Of a stretch of 8,116 nt of DNA, positions 4,635 to 8,116 are shown in pieces. The position numbers and the translations under genes are program-made. How positions within the stretch are numbered: position 1 is the first letter of the stretch; the number at the start of each line of letters is the position of its first letter. The DNA is taken from assembly GCA_027023145.1 (NCBI GenBank), contig JALVWV010000257.1, positions 1 to 8,116 on the forward strand. The letters are read 5' to 3'. Under the pieces are notes generated by a model. That model saw nothing but the letters and a program-made list of their open reading frames with translations. It did no database searches and had not been told where the DNA came from. Source of the DNA: Campylobacteraceae bacterium (GTDB lineage Bacteria > Campylobacterota > Campylobacteria > Campylobacterales > Sulfurovaceae).

Positions 4635-6806
4635 CTAAAACATCGTCTCTCCGTCTCCACCGATCGGTCGAGGCGGCTTGGGTTTGAGATGGAGCGGATC
4701 GATCGGCTCGGGCTTTTCGTCTGCCGGATCCGGGTAAGACGTCTCCGGCTCTATCGGTGTGTCATCAAGCGGGATCACTTCCATCTCGTCCGTGGCTTCC
4801 GTTTCTGTTCCTTGGGCGCGCATTGTCTCCGATCCCCCATCAAACATTGCACTGATGTTTGATGGGCTGTTTTTTGGCAGTGGGGGTGCTTCGCCCGGCA
4901 GCGGGGAGATCGCCGTATAGAGCTCTGGATGACCCTCGACCTGCCCTGTCTTGACCCCTTCGGGTCGTTTGAACTGGCGTGGCATATCGGGATAGAGGGT
5001 CAAGAGCCTGCGGTAAAAATCGGCAAACGCCGGTGCCGCCACCGACCCACCTGTGGCGTGCTTGCCGATGGGTCGGTTGGAGTCCCGACCGTACCAGACG
5101 ATCGTCGTCACACTCGGAGAATAGCCACAAAACCATGCATCTACCCCCCGGTTAGTCGTCCCGGTCTTGCCCGCCAGCTCGATCCCCTTTACCTGCGCCT
5201 TGCGCCCCGTGCCCCTCTTGATGACATCGCGGAGAATATCGGTCATCAGATAGGCTTGCTCCGGCTGGGTAAAATGGGCAATCTCCTTGGGGAAAGTTTC
5301 ATAGAGTACCGCCCCGGCCTTGGAGACGATCTTGCTCACCAGACGCGGTTCAATCATGTGTCCCTGATTGGAAAAGACGGTGTACATCTGCGCCATCTTG
5401 AGCGGACTGAGACCCAGATTGCCCAGGGCGATCGAGAGGTCTTTGGGGATGTTGGGAACATCGAGGAGTGCCAGCCGCTTGCGGATCACCTCTACCCCGA
5501 TGTCGTAGACGAGGTTGACCGTGGCGAGGTTGCGGGAGTGTACCAGTGCTTCGCGCAGGGTGATGAAGCCTTTGTAATCCCGTTCATAGTTGCGTGGCGA
5601 CCACATTTTCTTGTGCCCGTTGACCGTGTACTGAAAGGTGCGTGCTAGATCGGTCAATTTGGTCGCAGGGTTGTACCCCATATCGAGTGCCGTCTGATAG
5701 ACAAAGGGCTTGAAGGCCGAACCGGGCTGCCGGCGGGTCATGGTAATCCGGTTAAACGCACTTTGGCGATAATCAACACCTCCCACGAGCGCCAGAATAT
5801 CCCCGGTAGTGTTTTCGACGGCGATCAGGCCACCGTTGAGATCGGTCGCATTGCGATCGGTGTCGAAGCGTTTGTGTGCCCGGTCGTAAGCGTCGCGGAT
5901 CGACTCTCGGGCGATCCGCTGCATCCCTAGATCGATAGTGGTGTAGATTGTGTAACCTCCGGTACGGATATCACCAAATCGTCCTTTGAACCGGCGAAGC
6001 AGCTCATCGACAATATAAGGAGCCACATTTTGCGTCAAGCCAGTACGGTACACCGTCGGCGTCTCCTTGGAAGCCTGAAGGTATTCCGTCTCGGTAATCC
6101 ACCCAAGTGTCTTCATCCGATACAAAATCGCATTGGCACGATTAAGTGCGCGTTTGTAGTGGCGGAGGGGATTGTAGTATGAAGGGGCATTGGGCAAACC
6201 GACAAGGAGCACCGATTCTTTGAGAGTGAGATCTTTGAGCTCTTTATGAAAATATCCCTGTGCTGCCGTTTTAACTCCGTAGTAATTGTTGCCGTAAGGG
6301 ATCTCATTGAGATAGCGTTCGAGAATTTGCTCTTTAGTGAGGTGTCGTTCGATTTTGAGGGCGAGGATTGCTTCTCGGATTTTACGGATCAACTTCTTCT
6401 TGCTGCTAAGCAGGGTGATCTTGATGAGCTGCTGGGTGATCGTACTGCCCCCCTCGACGAAGTGCCCGGCTCGAATATCCCGGACGATGGCACGGAGAAT
6501 GGCATCGGGATTGACCCCGGGATGCTCGAAGAACTTCGTATCCTCGATCGCCACTAAGCCCTCGATCAGATACGGAGGGATCTCATCGTACGTAGCATAG
6601 AGGCGGTGACGCCCTTTAAAAATATACGCCAGTCGCTTACCATGTCGGTCGAGGATTTGACTCGAGGCATTGGGGGCATAGTGGATCAGTTTGTCCGCAT
6701 CGAGATCGGTCTCTTGATAAAAATAGGCAAACACCGCCACCAACAGAATGATACCGACCAGCCCGAGCACGGTTAAGAGTTTGATAAGTCGGGCAACCCA
6801 TTTCAT
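4635..6806 (-). CDS. pbpA: Bifunctional penicillin-binding protein 1A (class A PBP)
   Basis: The 723-residue protein polymerises and cross-links peptidoglycan at the inner membrane. A single membrane helix (about 9-29) anchors it. The glycosyltransferase (GT51) domain has EDTKFFEHPG with catalytic E88, EGGSTITQQL (118-127) and ERYLNEIPYGNNYYG (163-177). The transpeptidase domain has the acyl-serine motif S363-x-x-K366 (PGSAFKPF), S424-R-N and K547-T-G. All active-site motifs are intact. After about residue 640 comes a low-complexity tail rich in Pro, Glu and Asp, probably disordered and periplasmic. The ATG overlaps the maf stop by 4 bases (ATGA), so the two are translationally coupled. Campylobacter jejuni has the same alaS-maf-pbpA order. 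The tail contains a terminator-like inverted repeat in antisense. Confidence 0.96.
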   Translation of the reverse strand: MKWVARLIKLLTVLGLVGIILLVAVFAYFYQETDLDADKLIHYAPNASSQILDRHGKRLAYIFKGRHRLYATYDEIPPYLIEGLVAIEDTKFFEHPGVNPDAILRAIVRDIRAGHFVEGGSTITQQLIKITLLSSKKKLIRKIREAILALKIERHLTKEQILERYLNEIPYGNNYYGVKTAAQGYFHKELKDLTLKESVLLVGLPNAPSYYNPLRHYKRALNRANAILYRMKTLGWITETEYLQASKETPTVYRTGLTQNVAPYIVDELLRRFKGRFGDIRTGGYTIYTTIDLGMQRIARESIRDAYDRAHKRFDTDRNATDLNGGLIAVENTTGDILALVGGVDYRQSAFNRITMTRRQPGSAFKPFVYQTALDMGYNPATKLTDLARTFQYTVNGHKKMWSPRNYERDYKGFITLREALVHSRNLATVNLVYDIGVEVIRKRLALLDVPNIPKDLSIALGNLGLSPLKMAQMYTVFSNQGHMIEPRLVSKIVSKAGAVLYETFPKEIAHFTQPEQAYLMTDILRDVIKRGTGRKAQVKGIELAGKTGTTNRGVDAWFCGYSPSVTTIVWYGRDSNRPIGKHATGGSVAAPAFADFYRRLLTLYPDMPRQFKRPEGVKTGQVEGHPELYTAISPLPGEAPPLPKNSPSNISAMFDGGSETMRAQGTETEATDEMEVIPLDDTPIEPETSYPDPADEKPEPIDPLHLKPKPPRPIGGDGETMF
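4836..4875 (+). terminator. Terminator-like hairpin on the plus strand, inside the pbpA coding region
   Basis: A perfect 12-bp stem (CCCATCAAACAT at 4836-4847, ATGTTTGATGGG at 4855-4866) encloses a 7-base loop and is followed 3 bases later by six T (4870-4875) on the plus strand. Read in pbpA direction there is no T-run. It could stop plus-strand read-through from the methyltransferase gene before it runs further antisense to pbpA. Confidence 0.5.
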
Positions 6807-7360
6807 TCACGATCCTTCAGCCATGGAAGTAAGACTTCCACCTGCAACCCCATCGCCGTACTCTCCCGACCACGCATCTCGCGAATATAAGGATGACAGA
6901 ACCCTTCGACCATGCACGCGCCGGCTTTGCCTTCCCAATCCCTGCTGGCGAGATACCCTTCTAGGGCATCGGCATCAAATGGGTCGAAACGGTAATGGGT
7001 CGCTGAGGTATCCACGAGGAGAAACGCATTGGTCTTGAAGTGAAATGAAGAGACGATCGCAATCTCCGAGTCGCTCTGACGCAGCAGGATCTCTCGTGCC
7101 TCTTCTGTTGTGTATGCCTTGCGCAGGATTGCCCCATCGGCAGCAACCACTACACTGTCGGCCGTCAACAGAGGCGTCTCGAGTCCATACATGCTCTCTG
7201 CCGCTTCGAGCTTCCCTTTGCTGGCTTGATAGACGAAGGCATACGGATCATCGGTGTTGATGTGATCCTCGTCAAACACGACCGGCTTCTGGGTGTAGGC
7301 AATTCCAAATTGGTCGAGGAGTTTGGCACGGGTCGGGGAGGAGGAACAGAGGTAGATCAT
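6803..7360 (-). CDS. maf: Maf-family nucleoside triphosphate pyrophosphatase
   Basis: The 185-residue protein has the Maf landmarks: an N-terminal CSSSPTRAKLL phosphate-binding loop (5-15, with R11), ASKGK with K48 and K50, TADSVV with the catalytic D68, LRK with K81, and a C-terminal GRESTAMGL. Maf enzymes hydrolyse canonical or modified nucleoside triphosphates to monophosphate and pyrophosphate in the cytoplasm, acting in nucleotide sanitation and linked to division control. I cannot tell the dTTP/UTP from the m7GTP subtype. The stop overlaps the pbpA start (ATGA). The start lies 11 bases behind the DUF5615 stop and shows only a weak Shine-Dalgarno, so translation may depend on the upstream gene. 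Confidence 0.9.
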   Translation of the reverse strand: MIYLCSSSPTRAKLLDQFGIAYTQKPVVFDEDHINTDDPYAFVYQASKGKLEAAESMYGLETPLLTADSVVVAADGAILRKAYTTEEAREILLRQSDSEIAIVSSFHFKTNAFLLVDTSATHYRFDPFDADALEGYLASRDWEGKAGACMVEGFCHPYIREMRGRESTAMGLQVEVLLPWLKDRE

Positions 7361-7371
7361 ATTCTAATACT

Positions 7372-7728
7372 TTATTGTTGATGCACAATCATTTGTGTCT
7401 GTGTCAATTCGATCATTTTGCTTGTTTCAAAAGCCTCCAATATCATCGAAAAAACTTCTGAAAACAATGCGATCAACTCTGTCGTAGTCACATTGCCGGT
7501 ATTGACATACAAAAGTTTATATGGCTTGTTTGAGACAATAAATGATTCAATAAAATCTCTATCTTTTGTAATCAATATGCGTTGTTCACGGATAGAAATG
7601 CGATTGATTTCTGAATCTTTTGTAAAATTTTTAGCTGGTAAATCCAGGGTATGTATCGCATCATATCCACGATACTGGAACATCAATGCCAATTTTTTCG
7701 GGAGTTGGGCATCGACTAGAAATTTCAT
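7372..7728 (-). CDS. DUF5615 PIN-like protein, probable toxin of a DUF433 module
   Basis: The 118-residue protein starts MKFLVDAQLPKKLA and has TKDSEI and ITKDRDF. Conserved acidic residues D6, D38 and D56/D58 resemble the metal site of PIN-like nucleases (DUF5615, VapC45/Mut7-C-like). Such proteins pair with DUF433 antitoxins and are thought to cleave RNA; the target here is unknown. Its ATG overlaps the DUF433 stop by one base (TGATG), and maf begins 11 bases after its stop. It is AT-richer than alaS, maf and pbpA, which fits insertion into a core operon. All acidic motifs look intact. Confidence 0.85.
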   Translation of the reverse strand: MKFLVDAQLPKKLALMFQYRGYDAIHTLDLPAKNFTKDSEINRISIREQRILITKDRDFIESFIVSNKPYKLLYVNTGNVTTTELIALFSEVFSMILEAFETSKMIELTQTQMIVHQQ

Positions 7729-7964
7729 CAGGCAGCAGCAATATCAACAATAGATTTTGTCTTTGAAAGTTTGGCCGCATATTGCAAAACAGCCAACAAA
7801 TCTTCTGCTTCGAGATCCCCGTAATCTTCGAGGATCTCCTGATGAGTCATACCACTGCCAAGCAACTCCAATATCATCTCAACTGGATAACGCAACCCTC
7901 TTACAACCGGTTGACCATGACAAACATCTGGATCAATTACAATCCGTTCCATTAAATTCTTCAT
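7728..7964 (-). CDS. DUF433 antitoxin-like protein
   Basis: The 78-residue protein carries the hallmark IDPDVCHGQPVVRGLRYPVE followed by GMTHQEILEDYGDLEAEDLLAVLQYAA, the DUF433 (VapB45-like) winged or helix-turn-helix fold. It is expected to bind and neutralise the adjacent DUF5615 protein and probably to repress its own promoter. AAAGGAG (7970-7976) lies 5 bases before the ATG, a strong start. An inverted repeat overlapping the -10 box sits just upstream. The last residues (SIVDIAAA) run into the toxin start. The gene follows alaS in the same direction. Confidence 0.9.
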   Translation of the reverse strand: MKNLMERIVIDPDVCHGQPVVRGLRYPVEMILELLGSGMTHQEILEDYGDLEAEDLLAVLQYAAKLSKTKSIVDIAAA

Positions 7965-7974
7965 TGCAACTCCT

Positions 7975-7993
7975 TTGGTTACATTATAACCAA
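7975..7993 (-). promoter_or_regulatory. Promoter/operator of the DUF433-DUF5615 module
   Basis: TTGGTTA (7975-7981) and TAACCAA (7987-7993) form a perfect 7-bp inverted repeat with a 5-base centre. On the minus strand TATAAT (7983-7988) lies within it, and the repeat touches the Shine-Dalgarno. No good -35 is visible. The layout suits autorepression by the antitoxin or toxin-antitoxin complex. Confidence 0.5.
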
Positions 7994-8010
7994 TTTTGTA
8001 CTGTGGTTCT

Positions 8011-8116
8011 TTATCCTGCTATCGTGTCTCGTAAATACGCTATTGCCTCTGCCCTCGCCTCACCGATCTTCTCCGGCATCTTCCCTCCGGCCTGGGCAAA
8101 GTCCGGCCGTCCACCC
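8011..8116 (-). CDS. alaS: Alanyl-tRNA synthetase, C-terminal end (cut by window edge)
   Basis: The last 34 codons are visible, reading GGRPDFAQAGGKMPEKIGEA and ending LRDTIAG with stop TAA at 8011-8013. GGRPDFAQAGG is the near-universal C-terminal signature of alanyl-tRNA synthetase (C-Ala domain), which charges tRNA-Ala in the cytoplasm. The 46 bases behind the stop carry the promoter of the DUF433 module and no obvious terminator, so alaS transcripts may continue downstream. Confidence 0.92.
   Translation of the reverse strand, partial: GGRPDFAQAGGKMPEKIGEARAEAIAYLRDTIAG

Noticed and set aside
4929..5648. Plus-strand frame of 239 codons opposite pbpA
   Set aside because: It is a shadow of the GC-rich pbpA gene, whose catalytic motifs are all on the minus strand.

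Overview
The window most likely comes from the chromosome of a member of the Campylobacterota (Epsilonproteobacteria). The main evidence is the minus-strand order alaS, maf, penicillin-binding protein 1A, which matches the alaS-maf-pbpA order I know from Campylobacter jejuni (Cj0506-Cj0508). The core genes are visibly richer in G+C than most pathogens of that group, so a free-living chemolithotrophic relative is more likely. I cannot name the genus.

Positions 1-3540 form an AT-richer accessory block with every gene on the minus strand. From the left edge it holds: the start of a probable transposase behind a perfect 20-bp palindrome; an exported or anchored RomA/NAPE-PLD-type metallo-beta-lactamase-fold hydrolase; a Crp/Fnr-like regulator just upstream of it; a cluster of three small hairpins; an MNT-HEPN (MntA-HepT) toxin-antitoxin pair whose toxin is broken by one amber codon; and a FosA-type fosfomycin-modifying enzyme. 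The block shows several signs of rearrangement and decay. A 27-bp direct repeat flanks the hydrolase gene. A promoter-like repeat is shared by the regulator and the fosA gene. The regulator has a good promoter and Shine-Dalgarno sequence, but an ATC where the start codon should be.

Positions 3560-8116 are the GC-richer core. A SAM-dependent methyltransferase (plus strand) converges on a ThiS/MoaD-type sulfur-carrier-like gene. That gene is the last of a minus-strand run alaS - DUF433 - DUF5615 - maf - pbpA - thiS/moaD-like. The DUF433/DUF5615 pair resembles a VapBC-like toxin-antitoxin module, is AT-richer than its neighbours, and sits between alaS and maf. Its own promoter overlaps a 7+7-bp inverted repeat, so the module may now drive or modulate the cell-wall genes downstream.

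I see no tRNA, rRNA or CRISPR array. The best candidates for something unusual are the direct-repeat-flanked hydrolase, the ATC-start regulator with its duplicated promoter element, the sulfur-carrier protein whose Gly-Gly is not terminal, and a terminator-like hairpin running antisense inside the pbpA tail.
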